A stretch of DNA of 64,000 nt from an uncultured Psychrobacter sp. (GTDB taxonomy: Bacteria; Pseudomonadota; Gammaproteobacteria; Pseudomonadales; Moraxellaceae): assembly GCF_947500265.1 (NCBI RefSeq), contig NZ_CANMRN010000006.1, positions 124,001 to 188,000 of the forward strand. Direction: 5' to 3'. Below are positions 54,707-63,619 of the stretch, one piece after another (the stretch's first letter is position 1; each line of letters opens with the position of its first letter). The position numbers and the translations under genes were made by a program. A model generated the notes under the pieces. It saw only the letters and a program-made list of their open reading frames with translations. It did no database searches and was not told the DNA's origin.

Positions 54707-56281
54707 ATGCGTCTGTCTACTGTTGATTTACAAAAACGTCTGAACCCCGATAAGCCAAAAGGTTTAAATATGGGGTTGACGGTACTAATAGCTTGGTTGG
54801 CAGGGGCAGCTTTTATACTCGCGCTCGCGCCTTATGGTATTTGGCCAGTTGCCTTGGTATCACCTGCCATCTTATATGCGTTATTGGTACCAGCGATGAC
54901 AGGTCGCCGTGCCTTTATAATCGGTCAGGCCTATGGTACGGGACTGTGGTGTGTTGGCGCGTTTTGGCTATACACCTCGATACACGTTTATGGCGATACA
55001 CCCGCATGGCTTGCTTTGATTATGATTGCGCTCATGGGTCTAGGCATGGGCTTGTTCCACGGCTTTTTGGCGCTCATCTTTAATCGTGTGGTCGGCAAGC
55101 AGCCGTTATCTTTTGCTGCTTTATGGATACTTCAAGAGTGGATGAAAACTTGGTTGTTTACTGGTTTTCCTTGGCTATTCGTCGGTTATGCGTTTACTGA
55201 GCAGTACTGGCTGTCTTCGCTAGCACCTGTAGCTGGCGTCTTTGCGGTTTCTTTTGTAGCGGTATTATTGGCTGCCAGTATCGTTGAGCTATTGCGTCGC
55301 CGCGGTGGCTATATGATCCCATCGATAGCATTGTTAATCATTAGTAGTGCGCTATGGTTGATCAATCCGCAGTGGACCAAACCAAAAGGCACTCCTGATC
55401 TATCGGTATCTTTGATTCAGGGTAATATCCCGCAAGACCTAAAATGGCTCACTGAGTATCAGATTGAGACGCTAAAAATCTATGCAACGTTGACTCGTGA
55501 CGAGTGGGGACGTGACATCGTGCTGTGGCCTGAATCGTCGATTCCTATGTTTCAGACAGAGGCTGTGGGTTTTATCAGTGAAATGGTCGCGATGGCCAAA
55601 GAGACTGACACGACATGGGTGACAGGTATTCCTTATAAGGACGAAGCGGCGTTTGATGCCAGTACAGATAAATATCCGCCGTTCTACAATAGCGTGGTTG
55701 CGCTAGGGGCACAGGCAGAAGGGCTGTATAAAAAGCAACGTCTGGTGCCATTTGGTGAGTATATTCCATTCCAAGGCGTGCTCGATATTCTGCCAAATCT
55801 AGCAGGCAGCCAAGATATTATGAGCTATAGTCGCGGCAGTGATCAGCAGTCGCCGCTACGTGTGCGAGGGCATAATTTAGGTGCAGCCATCTGTTACGAA
55901 GTGGCGTATCCAGATACCACGCGCAAAAACGCGATTGGCACGGACTTCTTATTGACCATCTCAAACGATGCTTGGTTTGGTACGTCAGCAGGTCCACTAC
56001 AGCATCTACAGATGGTACAGATGCGCGCGTTAGAGAACGGTCGCTGGTTTATGCGTGCGACCAACACAGGTGTGACGGCTATTATCGACCATAAAGGTCG
56101 TATCGTAGAGCGTGCACCGCAGTTTGAACGTACTGTATTGCGCGGTGATATTCAGGCACGAGTTGGCAACACGCCATTCATGCGCTTTGGTCAGTATCCT
56201 ATTTTGTTTATCATGACACTGTTGCTGATACTTAGCTATTTGGGTAAACGTACTAAGTCTCCAGTACGTCTGGTTAAGTAG
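54707..56281 (+). CDS. lnt: Apolipoprotein N-acyltransferase
   Basis: Last enzyme of lipoprotein maturation, N-acylating the mature Cys in the inner membrane. At 524 aa, the N-terminal half has about six to eight membrane helices and the C-terminal half a nitrilase domain with its triad: Glu in LWPESSIPMF, Lys in KKQRLVPFGEYIPF and Cys in GAAICYEVAYPD. The start follows a GGATAA sequence. It works after Lgt, encoded at 5.8 kb. Confidence 0.96.
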   Translation: MRLSTVDLQKRLNPDKPKGLNMGLTVLIAWLAGAAFILALAPYGIWPVALVSPAILYALLVPAMTGRRAFIIGQAYGTGLWCVGAFWLYTSIHVYGDTPAWLALIMIALMGLGMGLFHGFLALIFNRVVGKQPLSFAALWILQEWMKTWLFTGFPWLFVGYAFTEQYWLSSLAPVAGVFAVSFVAVLLAASIVELLRRRGGYMIPSIALLIISSALWLINPQWTKPKGTPDLSVSLIQGNIPQDLKWLTEYQIETLKIYATLTRDEWGRDIVLWPESSIPMFQTEAVGFISEMVAMAKETDTTWVTGIPYKDEAAFDASTDKYPPFYNSVVALGAQAEGLYKKQRLVPFGEYIPFQGVLDILPNLAGSQDIMSYSRGSDQQSPLRVRGHNLGAAICYEVAYPDTTRKNAIGTDFLLTISNDAWFGTSAGPLQHLQMVQMRALENGRWFMRATNTGVTAIIDHKGRIVERAPQFERTVLRGDIQARVGNTPFMRFGQYPILFIMTLLLILSYLGKRTKSPVRLVK

Positions 56282-56403
56282 TATTATTAAGTAAGATGTG
56301 ACGATAGCGAATAATAGATAACTGATTAAGTAGTTAGCTGTCATAAGTGCCAAAAATGGATATTTAAATTGTGAATAATAAACCCTTTAAATACTTAAGG
56401 GTT

Positions 56404-56433
56404 TTCACAAATCAGTATAAATTGCGATATAAT
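56404..56433 (+). promoter_or_regulatory. Promoter of the Ala-rich protein gene
   Basis: TTCACA, 18 bp, TATAAT, about 40 nt before the start codon. One mismatch in the -35, perfect -10. Confidence 0.6.
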
Positions 56434-56473
56434 AGGTCAATATTTCAAATATTTTGTGCAAGGTGGATAAGGT

Positions 56474-56929
56474 ATGTCAGAAGGTATCGTTAATAACAAT
56501 CCAAAAAAAGAGCTGTTATTCGCTTTAGGTGGCATTGCCATGTTCTTAGGTATTGTCTTACTTATTGGTGTTTCTGCATTTTTGCGTCCAGCAGGCGAGC
56601 ATATCACTGCTGAGACAACTGAAGCATCAGCTGCGGCAGATGAAGCAGAAGCTACTGCTACTGAAGAAGAAGCGGCTCCAGCCGATGCAGAAGCTGCGAC
56701 AACAGAAGAAGCGTCAGATGCAACCGTAACACCAGCGGCAGATGCAACCGTAACACCAGCGGCAGATGCAGATAGTGCTGTTGTCACCGCAGAAGCTGGT
56801 ACAGCAACGGCCTCTGGTACTGTAAGCCAAGCCGCTGTTGCCGATGCTGATTTGACAGCTGAGCAAGCGGATGGTGATGTAGATGCTGGGAATGCTGGCG
56901 ACGCTACTGACGAGACCGCAGCACAGTAA
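56474..56929 (+). CDS. Ala/Glu-rich membrane-anchored protein
   Basis: 151 aa. One membrane helix at about residues 14-37 (LLFALGGIAMFLGIVLLIGV) preceded by a lysine-containing start, then an acidic, Ala/Thr/Glu-rich tail with a tandem ATVTPAAD unit. Composition is extremely biased and the tail is probably disordered. It has a strong promoter, a good ribosome site (AAGGT) and a clear terminator, so it is likely expressed on its own. No family recognised. Confidence 0.75.
   Translation: MSEGIVNNNPKKELLFALGGIAMFLGIVLLIGVSAFLRPAGEHITAETTEASAAADEAEATATEEEAAPADAEAATTEEASDATVTPAADATVTPAADADSAVVTAEAGTATASGTVSQAAVADADLTAEQADGDVDAGNAGDATDETAAQ
56719..56766. repeat. 24-bp tandem duplication inside the Ala-rich gene
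   Basis: Two perfect 24-bp copies encoding ATVTPAAD. The units are identical at the DNA level, suggesting a recent duplication. Confidence 0.9.
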
Positions 56930-57047
56930 GCTGTAGTATGACTATGTCAATAATCTAAAATAGTGCTGCTTGATTGTTAAATGAGCTGCATTATGAAGTC
57001 TGTATCAACAGTGCTATAAGCATAATATTACTGTCTTAGATACCTAT

Positions 57048-57088
57048 AAAAAGAGTCCGTTCTCAACCATTGAGAGCGGGCTTTTTTT
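57048..57088 (+). terminator. Terminator after the Ala-rich gene
   Basis: Stem AGTCCGTTCTCA/TGAGAGCGGGCT with wobble pairs and a 5-nt ACCAT loop, followed by seven T. Confidence 0.8.
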
Positions 57089-57228
57089 ATGGGTATTTGT
57101 GTAATTTTTGACCAATTTTTTCTTTACTTGATTATAGCCAAGTGAAACAATGTTCCGCCTATATGACCGTCCATCTGGATAATCAGGGGTTTGGTCATTA
57201 CAAATATGATCTTTAAAGGAATAAAGTT

Positions 57229-58797
57229 ATGGGCACAGAAACAAAATCGGGGGCTAGTGCAGCAGAGCTAGAAGCACTAGACAATGGCTTTATGGGACAT
57301 CCTGCGCCCTTACGCTCATTGTTTTTTACCGAAATGTGGGAGCGATTCTCCTATTATAGTATCCGTCCACTATTAGTTCTATTTATGGTGGCAACAGTGA
57401 GCAGTGGCGGTTTTGGCTTCGATGAAGTCACCGCTTCTGCTATTTATGGTATTTTTGCGGGTTCGTTATACTTAGCAGCAGTACCAGGTGGTTGGTTAGC
57501 AGATAACTGGTTAGGTCAAGAGCGTGCGTTATGGTGGGGCAGTATTATTATTGCCCTTGGTCACTTGTGTATCGCGCTTTCAGCGATGTTTGGCATGACA
57601 TTGTTCTTTGTTGGTTTAATCTGTATTGTCTTGGGTTCAGGGTTATTTAAGACCTGTATCTCAGTGATGGTTGGCGCCTTGTACCCCAAAGGCGACTCTC
57701 GCCGTGATGGCGGTTTTACCTTGTTTTATATGGGTATTAACATCGGTGCGTTATTGGCAGCACTTATCGTCGGCGTATTCAAAGAAAAAGGCATGTGGCA
57801 TGTCGGTTTTGGCGTTGGTGGTTTGGGTATGTTGGTCTCATTACTGATTTATCGTTTTGTCGCGCAAAAGAACTTAACGCGTTATGCACGCGCCAAAGGT
57901 ATCTCAGCCGAGTGGGAGAAATCTAACGACCATTACAAAAACATCGGTCGCTGGGTTGGTGGTTTTGTCGCATTGCTAATAGCCGCAGTGCTATTAGTGT
58001 CTACTGGCATGATATCGTTCAATCCTGAGATGGTTGCAGAGTATATGACGTATATCATTGCTGCGGTCGTCATCTTGTACTTCGCTATTATGTTTATCTC
58101 TCCGCGATTGGATAAGACGGACAAATTACGCTTGTTAATTTGCTTTGTCTTAATTATCGGTTCGACGCTGTTTTGGTCAAGCTTTGAGCAGCAGCCAACG
58201 TCTTTTAACTTGTTCGCCGATCGTTATACCGACCTGAATGTTTTAGGATTTGAGATACCAAGTATCTGGTTCCAGTCATTGAACCCACTATTTATTTTAA
58301 TATTGGCACCTATCGTTAGTATTATTTGGGTCAAGCTTGGTAACCGAGGTCTTGAGCCTGGCAGTATGGCTAAGTTTGCACTCGGTATGCTACTGGCAGC
58401 CGCAGGTTTCGCCTTGATGATTTTCGCCTCAAAAAGTATTTTAGCGCCTGGTGCTGGCTTGGCATCGCCACTATGGTTGGTTGGTAGTTTATTATTATTG
58501 ACGCTAGGTGAGTTAGCATTAAGCCCAGTTGGGTTATCCGCAATGACTAAGCTAGCGCCAGAGGGTATGCAAGGGCAAATGATGGGGCTTTTCTTTGCTT
58601 CTATCGCTATGGGTAACTTGGTTGCCGCCTTCTTTGGTGGGCATGTATCTGCTGACAAAATCGAAGGCTTACCAGGTCTATTTACTACCATGACCATCTT
58701 CTTGGTAGTGACCGCTGTACTATTATTGATACTAGCAAAACCTATCAATAAGATGCTTAAAGAAAGCGAGCGTGAGAAACAACTGGCCAAGCAATAA
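57229..58797 (+). CDS. Proton-dependent oligopeptide transporter (POT family)
   Basis: 522 aa MFS transporter with about 14 hydrophobic segments. The proton-coupling motif FTEMWERFSYYS (ExxERFxYY, about residues 34-42) is at the first helix, followed by GGWLADNWLGQERALWWG and FTLFYMGINIGALLAAL, both typical for POT/PTR2. Takes up di- and tripeptides with protons. It has a strong AAGGA site. No closer subfamily (DtpA, B or others) can be given by eye. Confidence 0.92.
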   Translation: MGTETKSGASAAELEALDNGFMGHPAPLRSLFFTEMWERFSYYSIRPLLVLFMVATVSSGGFGFDEVTASAIYGIFAGSLYLAAVPGGWLADNWLGQERALWWGSIIIALGHLCIALSAMFGMTLFFVGLICIVLGSGLFKTCISVMVGALYPKGDSRRDGGFTLFYMGINIGALLAALIVGVFKEKGMWHVGFGVGGLGMLVSLLIYRFVAQKNLTRYARAKGISAEWEKSNDHYKNIGRWVGGFVALLIAAVLLVSTGMISFNPEMVAEYMTYIIAAVVILYFAIMFISPRLDKTDKLRLLICFVLIIGSTLFWSSFEQQPTSFNLFADRYTDLNVLGFEIPSIWFQSLNPLFILILAPIVSIIWVKLGNRGLEPGSMAKFALGMLLAAAGFALMIFASKSILAPGAGLASPLWLVGSLLLLTLGELALSPVGLSAMTKLAPEGMQGQMMGLFFASIAMGNLVAAFFGGHVSADKIEGLPGLFTTMTIFLVVTAVLLLILAKPINKMLKESEREKQLAKQ

Positions 58798-59207
58798 GAC
58801 AATCTGATGTACATTTGTGAATAACAACAGCACAAGTGACATATGATGAGACGTGTTACCATTACTGGTAGCACGTTTTATTGTTTTAGTTAGTGAGATA
58901 TTTGCCACAAGCCATTGAAAGCTTATTGTCTGCCCAAACATCTAATGATAGCTAACCATAAACAGCAGTACAGCGTTTTATAAGCCTATATTAATTCAAT
59001 TTTATATTCTCAATAAGTAGAAGCAATTATCCAAACAAACATAATTAGATAAATAAACAGCTTGCTTGAACAATTGCTATCAATGATAAATATCTTATTA
59101 AGACTAAAGCAGTATCAACAACTCAAACAAGACGACTATTAGAACAAGACGATTGTAAATAATCGCTCCGTCATCATATTTTTATAACTTCTATAAGGAC
59201 ACATTCA
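58798..59207. other. Intergenic region between the POT transporter and aminopeptidase P genes
   Basis: 410 bp, AT-rich, with no supportable gene, terminator or clear promoter. Confidence 0.4.
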
Positions 59208-61025
59208 ATGAATAAACAAGCCATTCACGAACGTATTGCTAACTTACGTAGCACCTTAGCCACGCAAGATCTCACCGCAATTATCGTACCCTCTGCTGAT
59301 CCACATTTATCTGAATATCTACCAGAGTACTGGCAAGCACGCTTATGGCTATCAGGGTTTACCGGTTCTGTCGGTACGCTGGTTGTGACTGCTGATTTTG
59401 CAGGTCTATGGACGGATAGCCGTTATTGGGTACATGCCGCTGACCAGCTAGAAGGCACAGGTATTACTTTAGAAAAGCTTGCGCCAGGTCAGCCAAATCA
59501 TATCGACTGGCTAGCTGAGCATTTGCAAGAAGGGGATAGCGTAGCAGTAGATGGCAATGTGTTATCTATCGCTGAGCAAGATCGCCTGCTAAATGCTTTT
59601 GATGCTAGTGACATTACTTTGATTACTGAGCGTGATGTGCTGACAGAGATTTGGACAGATCGTCCAGCACTACCAGCGGCCAAATTATATACTCATGATG
59701 AGCAGTTCCTTGCTCAGTCTGCCTCCTCAAAGCTTGCAGCAGTACGTGAAGGCATGGCAGAAGCGGGTGCGACCCATCATTTACTTTCAAGCTTAGACGA
59801 TATCGCTTGGTTGACGAACTTGCGCGGTGCTGATGTTGATTATAATCCTGTATTCTTGTCACATATGTTGATTGATGCCAATAAAGCAACGTTGTTTGTT
59901 GATACTGATAAAGTAAGCGAAGATATTGCACAGAGTTTAAAAGACAGCGGTATCACATTAGCTGACTATCCTGCTGTGCAAGAGGCATTGAGCGCATTAA
60001 CGCCAGACGATTTACTACTGTTAGATCCGAGCAAAGTCGCAGTAGGCACACTCTCAAAAATGGCAGACGATGTTGGCTTCATTGAGCAAATGGCACCTAG
60101 TACATTACTCAAATCTGTAAAGTCAGATGCAGATATCGATCATGTGCGTGAAGCGATGCGTCAAGATGGTGCTGCTTTGGCTGAGTTTTTTGCCACATTT
60201 GAACAGCGTCTAGCAAACGGCGAGCGTTTAAGTGAACTAGATGTTGATAGCATGCTGATAGATGTGCGCAGTCGTCAGCCGCATTATGTCTCGCCAAGCT
60301 TCCCAACCATCGCAGGCTTTAACGAAAACGGTGCGTTGCCACATTACCGCGCAACGCCAGAAAAATTCAGCTACCTTGATGTGGCCGAGGGCGAAGGCGG
60401 ATTGCTACTGATTGACTCAGGCGCACAATATCAAAATGGTACGACTGATATCACCCGCGTAGTCGGTATTGGACAAGTCACTGCTGAGCATAAACGTGAC
60501 TTTACGATTGTGCTAAAAGCCCACATTGCGCTAGCTCGTGCCCATTTCCCTGATGGTATCGCCTCACCATTGATCGATGCTATTTGCCGTGCGCCATTGT
60601 GGCAAGCACAGATGGACTATGGTCATGGTACGGGTCACGGCGTTGGGTATTTCTTAAACGTACACGAAGGCCCACAAGTCATCGCCTATAGCGCTAGCAC
60701 ACCAAAAGAGCGTGCGATGAAAGAAGGTATGATTTCTAGTAATGAGCCAGGTCTATACCGCGAAGGTAAATGGGGTATTCGTATCGAGAACTTGGTAGTA
60801 AATACGCCAGTTGCTAAGCCTACTGAGACAGAGTTTGGTGATTTCTTGAACTTTGAGACCATTACTTACTGTCCAATTGACACGCGTCTGATTGAGCCAT
60901 CGTTGTTGGATCAAACCGAGATTGATTGGCTAAATGACTATCATAGCCAAGTCTTCGCAGAGCTAAAAGATCGTGTTGAAGGGTCAGCGCTTGAATGGTT
61001 GACTGAACGTACCAAAGCCATTTAA
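59208..61025 (+). CDS. Xaa-Pro aminopeptidase (aminopeptidase P family)
   Basis: 605 aa, the long form with three domains: two creatinase-like N-terminal domains (about 1-310) and the M24 catalytic domain. Metal ligands are visible in LLLIDSGAQYQNGTTDITRV (two Asp), HGTGHGVGYFLNVHEGPQ (His) and ISSNEPGLYREGKWGIRIENLV (two Glu). It removes N-terminal residues preceding proline. The neighbouring oligopeptide transporter suggests a role in using imported peptides, though they have separate units. Strong AAGGA site and terminator. Confidence 0.94.
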   Translation: MNKQAIHERIANLRSTLATQDLTAIIVPSADPHLSEYLPEYWQARLWLSGFTGSVGTLVVTADFAGLWTDSRYWVHAADQLEGTGITLEKLAPGQPNHIDWLAEHLQEGDSVAVDGNVLSIAEQDRLLNAFDASDITLITERDVLTEIWTDRPALPAAKLYTHDEQFLAQSASSKLAAVREGMAEAGATHHLLSSLDDIAWLTNLRGADVDYNPVFLSHMLIDANKATLFVDTDKVSEDIAQSLKDSGITLADYPAVQEALSALTPDDLLLLDPSKVAVGTLSKMADDVGFIEQMAPSTLLKSVKSDADIDHVREAMRQDGAALAEFFATFEQRLANGERLSELDVDSMLIDVRSRQPHYVSPSFPTIAGFNENGALPHYRATPEKFSYLDVAEGEGGLLLIDSGAQYQNGTTDITRVVGIGQVTAEHKRDFTIVLKAHIALARAHFPDGIASPLIDAICRAPLWQAQMDYGHGTGHGVGYFLNVHEGPQVIAYSASTPKERAMKEGMISSNEPGLYREGKWGIRIENLVVNTPVAKPTETEFGDFLNFETITYCPIDTRLIEPSLLDQTEIDWLNDYHSQVFAELKDRVEGSALEWLTERTKAI

Positions 61026-61053
61026 TACCAAGCTCAAAGCATTAACTAAAAGT

Positions 61054-61092
61054 ACTAAAAAGCCCCGTAAATTATTTACGGGGCTTTTTAGT
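61054..61092 (+). terminator. Terminator after the aminopeptidase P gene
   Basis: An 18-bp perfect stem (ACTAAAAAGCCCCGTAAA and its complement) with a TTA loop and T-run; also usable by the convergent gene. Confidence 0.92.
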
Positions 61093-61163
61093 GTTCATTA
61101 TTTAGTACTTAGTACTGAGCAGCTGTTTCTAAATATACGTTTAACACTGAAAAATAATCACTG

Positions 61164-62015
61164 TTAGTGGATGCTTTTCTTAGCAGCTTCATTATTAGTA
61201 GTTGAATCACTCTGCTCGCTAAAGTGTTGAGTGACCTCAGCACGTAGCCAAGACTTTAGGTTTTCAGACATTAGCATCATTTGCTCACTTAGATAGTCAT
61301 CAACCTGTGTTTCTAGTTCGCGGATTAGCTGTTGGTGTGTTGCATCTAGTTTAGCGTCTTTCAATGCTAAATTAATCGCTGCACTGGCTTTGTTGTTAAT
61401 ATCTTTAATGTAGTTATCGCTAAGCGTATGTGTCTGTTCGCTAATGGTTTTGTTGTCAGCACTTTTATTATCGCTAGTATTGCCTTCAGTATTTACGACT
61501 TCTGATGCGTCTTTTTCAGTCTTTGCACTAGAATTATTAGTAACAAAATCGTCAGTAACAGCGCTATCTGTCACGACTTTATCTGTGTTTGATTTAGCTA
61601 CGTCGGTAGCAGCCAGTTTTTTGTCGTTATTGTCTTGCTCTAACGCTGACTGCGTATTTTTTTCTTGTTCTTTTTGAGTTGCTTCTGCCTTGCGTGTGGC
61701 TTCTTCTTCTGCTTCTTTTTTCTTCTGCTCGTCTTCTAGCTTTTGTTTTGCAGCGGCCGCGTATTCTTTCTCTTGTTTGTCCGTGATCGCTTTAGCAATG
61801 GCTTGTTCTGCATTGTAGTTGTCATATAGCTCGTCTACATGCGCATCTAAATCATGAGTATTAAAAGTGAAGTCTTCAAATGAGGTATCAGGTTGTAGCA
61901 GGGTAGTGATGTCTTTTAGTTCTTGGGTAATCGCTGCGCGTACTGGCTCAGGCGCACACGTCCAGCGTTGATAAAACTGATGGGAAAATGAGTAGCTTGA
62001 CATGGTATCTTCCAT
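61164..62015 (-). CDS. Uncharacterised coiled-coil protein
   Basis: 283 aa (or 279 aa from the in-frame ATG at 62003, which has a GGAAG site 5 nt upstream). The N-terminal ~60 residues (FYQRWTCAPEPVRAAITQEL) look folded. The middle is a Lys/Glu/Ala-rich coiled coil (about 75-125), then a Ser/Thr/Asn/Asp-rich disordered stretch, and a C-terminal helical segment (QQLIRELETQVDDYLSEQMM). No signal peptide, so it is cytoplasmic. I do not recognise a family. It starts immediately after the fabF terminator on the same strand. Confidence 0.65.
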   Translation of the reverse strand: MEDTMSSYSFSHQFYQRWTCAPEPVRAAITQELKDITTLLQPDTSFEDFTFNTHDLDAHVDELYDNYNAEQAIAKAITDKQEKEYAAAAKQKLEDEQKKKEAEEEATRKAEATQKEQEKNTQSALEQDNNDKKLAATDVAKSNTDKVVTDSAVTDDFVTNNSSAKTEKDASEVVNTEGNTSDNKSADNKTISEQTHTLSDNYIKDINNKASAAINLALKDAKLDATHQQLIRELETQVDDYLSEQMMLMSENLKSWLRAEVTQHFSEQSDSTTNNEAAKKSIH

Positions 62016-62025
62016 AAATGTTCCA

Positions 62026-62062
62026 AAAATTACCCCTTATCATACGCAAGTACGATAAGGGG
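62026..62062 (-). terminator. Terminator after the fabF-type gene
   Basis: A 9-bp perfect stem (CCCCTTATC/GATAAGGGG) with a 12-nt loop; on the minus strand a T-rich run follows. Confidence 0.75.
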
Positions 62063-62131
62063 CTGCAAGTGGACAAACGTAGCAAATCTGACACCAACGT
62101 TACAATATATCGTGCTGTAAGCGCTCAAGTG

Positions 62132-63523
62132 TTATTGATTGACAGGCCAGCGAGCAAATATCAAGGAGCCATTGGTACCACCAAAGCCAAAGCTGTTGGA
62201 TGCAGCATATTGCAGATTATTGACTTTACGTGATTGGTTAGCCACGTAATCGAGATTGCAGTTATCTTCTACATTTTCAAGATTAATCGTTGGGGGTACG
62301 TGCTGATTTTGTAGGGCGAGTACGGTAAATATGGCTTCTACACCGCCAGCTGCACCAAGTAGGTGTCCGGTCATTGACTTGGTTGAACTCACCAAAATGC
62401 TGTCTTTCACTGGCGAAAATACTGTTTCGATAGCAATTGATTCGGCGACGTCACCTGCAGGTGTACTGGTACCGTGTGCATTGACATAACCGACGCTTGA
62501 TGGTTCAATCCCAGCATCATTGAGTGCATTGCGCATGGCTTTTGCAGCGCCGCTACCATCTTCTGGTGGTGCGGTAATATGACTGGCATCATCGCTCATG
62601 CCAAACCCGACCAGCTCTGCCAGTATTGTGGCACCGCGCGCTTTGGCGTGAGCAAGGCTTTCTAATATCACCACGCCAGCACCATCACCAAGTACAAAAC
62701 CGTCACGACCTTTATCAAATGGACGCGAGGCTTTGGTTGGCTCGTCGTTGCGCGTAGATAGTGCATGCATAGCACTAAAGCCAGCTATACCAAGTGGGCT
62801 AGAGCCTTTTTCACTACCGCCTGCTAACATGACATCGGCATCACCGTAGGCGATCAAACGCGCAGCAAGACCGATAGCGTGAGTCGCCGTGGTACAAGCT
62901 GTTGATGTTGCAAGATTTGGCCCTTTTAAGTTGTGTTTAATCGCGACCAATCCTGCTGCCATATTAACGATAGAGCCTGGGATAATAAAAGGCGAAACTT
63001 TGGCGGCACCTTTTTCGTGTAGGGTATCGCGACTGTTTTCGATTGTTTGGATACCACCAATACCTGAGCCCAATATGATACCAAAGCGATCTTGGTCAAC
63101 ACCTTGTACTGGCGCATCAGCAGCACTGACTTCATCGATAAGACCAGCATGTTGTAGTGCCATAGAAGAAGCCGCAATCCCGTAGTGTATAAACTCATCA
63201 TAGCGGCGTGCATCTTTGGCGCTCATATATTGCTTGGCATCAAAGTCTTTGATGACGCCTGCGATTTGCGCGCGGTAGCCTGTGGCATCAAAATGCGTAA
63301 TTGGTGAGATACCACTGTCACCATTGAGTAGCTTGCTCCATGAGCTATCAACATCTAGACCGAGCGGCGTAATGGCACCCATACCTGTCACGACCACACG
63401 TTTGTCATCAGAGCGCTCGTAATGAGGGGGTTTTTGACGCGATTTATGTACAGGTGCTGCGGTCATATTATTTGTGTCATCATTGGTGGCTTGGTCGATA
63501 GGTGAGGTGCTGTGTTGGCTCAT
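62132..63523 (-). CDS. fabF: Beta-ketoacyl-ACP synthase II (FabF-type)
   Basis: 463 aa condensing enzyme. The ketosynthase fold begins near VVVTGMGAITPLGLDVDSSW (about residue 45); the catalytic Cys is in TSTACTTATHAIG, with the His residues in NAHGTSTPAGD and SMTGHLLGAAGG. The N-terminal ~40 residues are a polar extension beyond E. coli FabF (413 aa). An in-frame ATG after 19 residues would shorten it. It lies next to anmK, not in the fab cluster, so it may be a paralogue with a specialised role. Good AGGA ribosome site. Confidence 0.9.
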   Translation of the reverse strand: MSQHSTSPIDQATNDDTNNMTAAPVHKSRQKPPHYERSDDKRVVVTGMGAITPLGLDVDSSWSKLLNGDSGISPITHFDATGYRAQIAGVIKDFDAKQYMSAKDARRYDEFIHYGIAASSMALQHAGLIDEVSAADAPVQGVDQDRFGIILGSGIGGIQTIENSRDTLHEKGAAKVSPFIIPGSIVNMAAGLVAIKHNLKGPNLATSTACTTATHAIGLAARLIAYGDADVMLAGGSEKGSSPLGIAGFSAMHALSTRNDEPTKASRPFDKGRDGFVLGDGAGVVILESLAHAKARGATILAELVGFGMSDDASHITAPPEDGSGAAKAMRNALNDAGIEPSSVGYVNAHGTSTPAGDVAESIAIETVFSPVKDSILVSSTKSMTGHLLGAAGGVEAIFTVLALQNQHVPPTINLENVEDNCNLDYVANQSRKVNNLQYAASNSFGFGGTNGSLIFARWPVNQ

Positions 63524-63619
63524 GCGATATGTCCTATACTTACGGGTCCTAAGAGGATGGCGTTTTTAAAGTTATTATAAAACACATAGGTGCACGTATG
63601 TAAACTAAAATATAACTGG

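Noticed and set aside
58224..58874. Minus-strand frame of 216 codons opposite the POT transporter
   Set aside because: Antisense of membrane-helix codons, with no motif or ribosome site.
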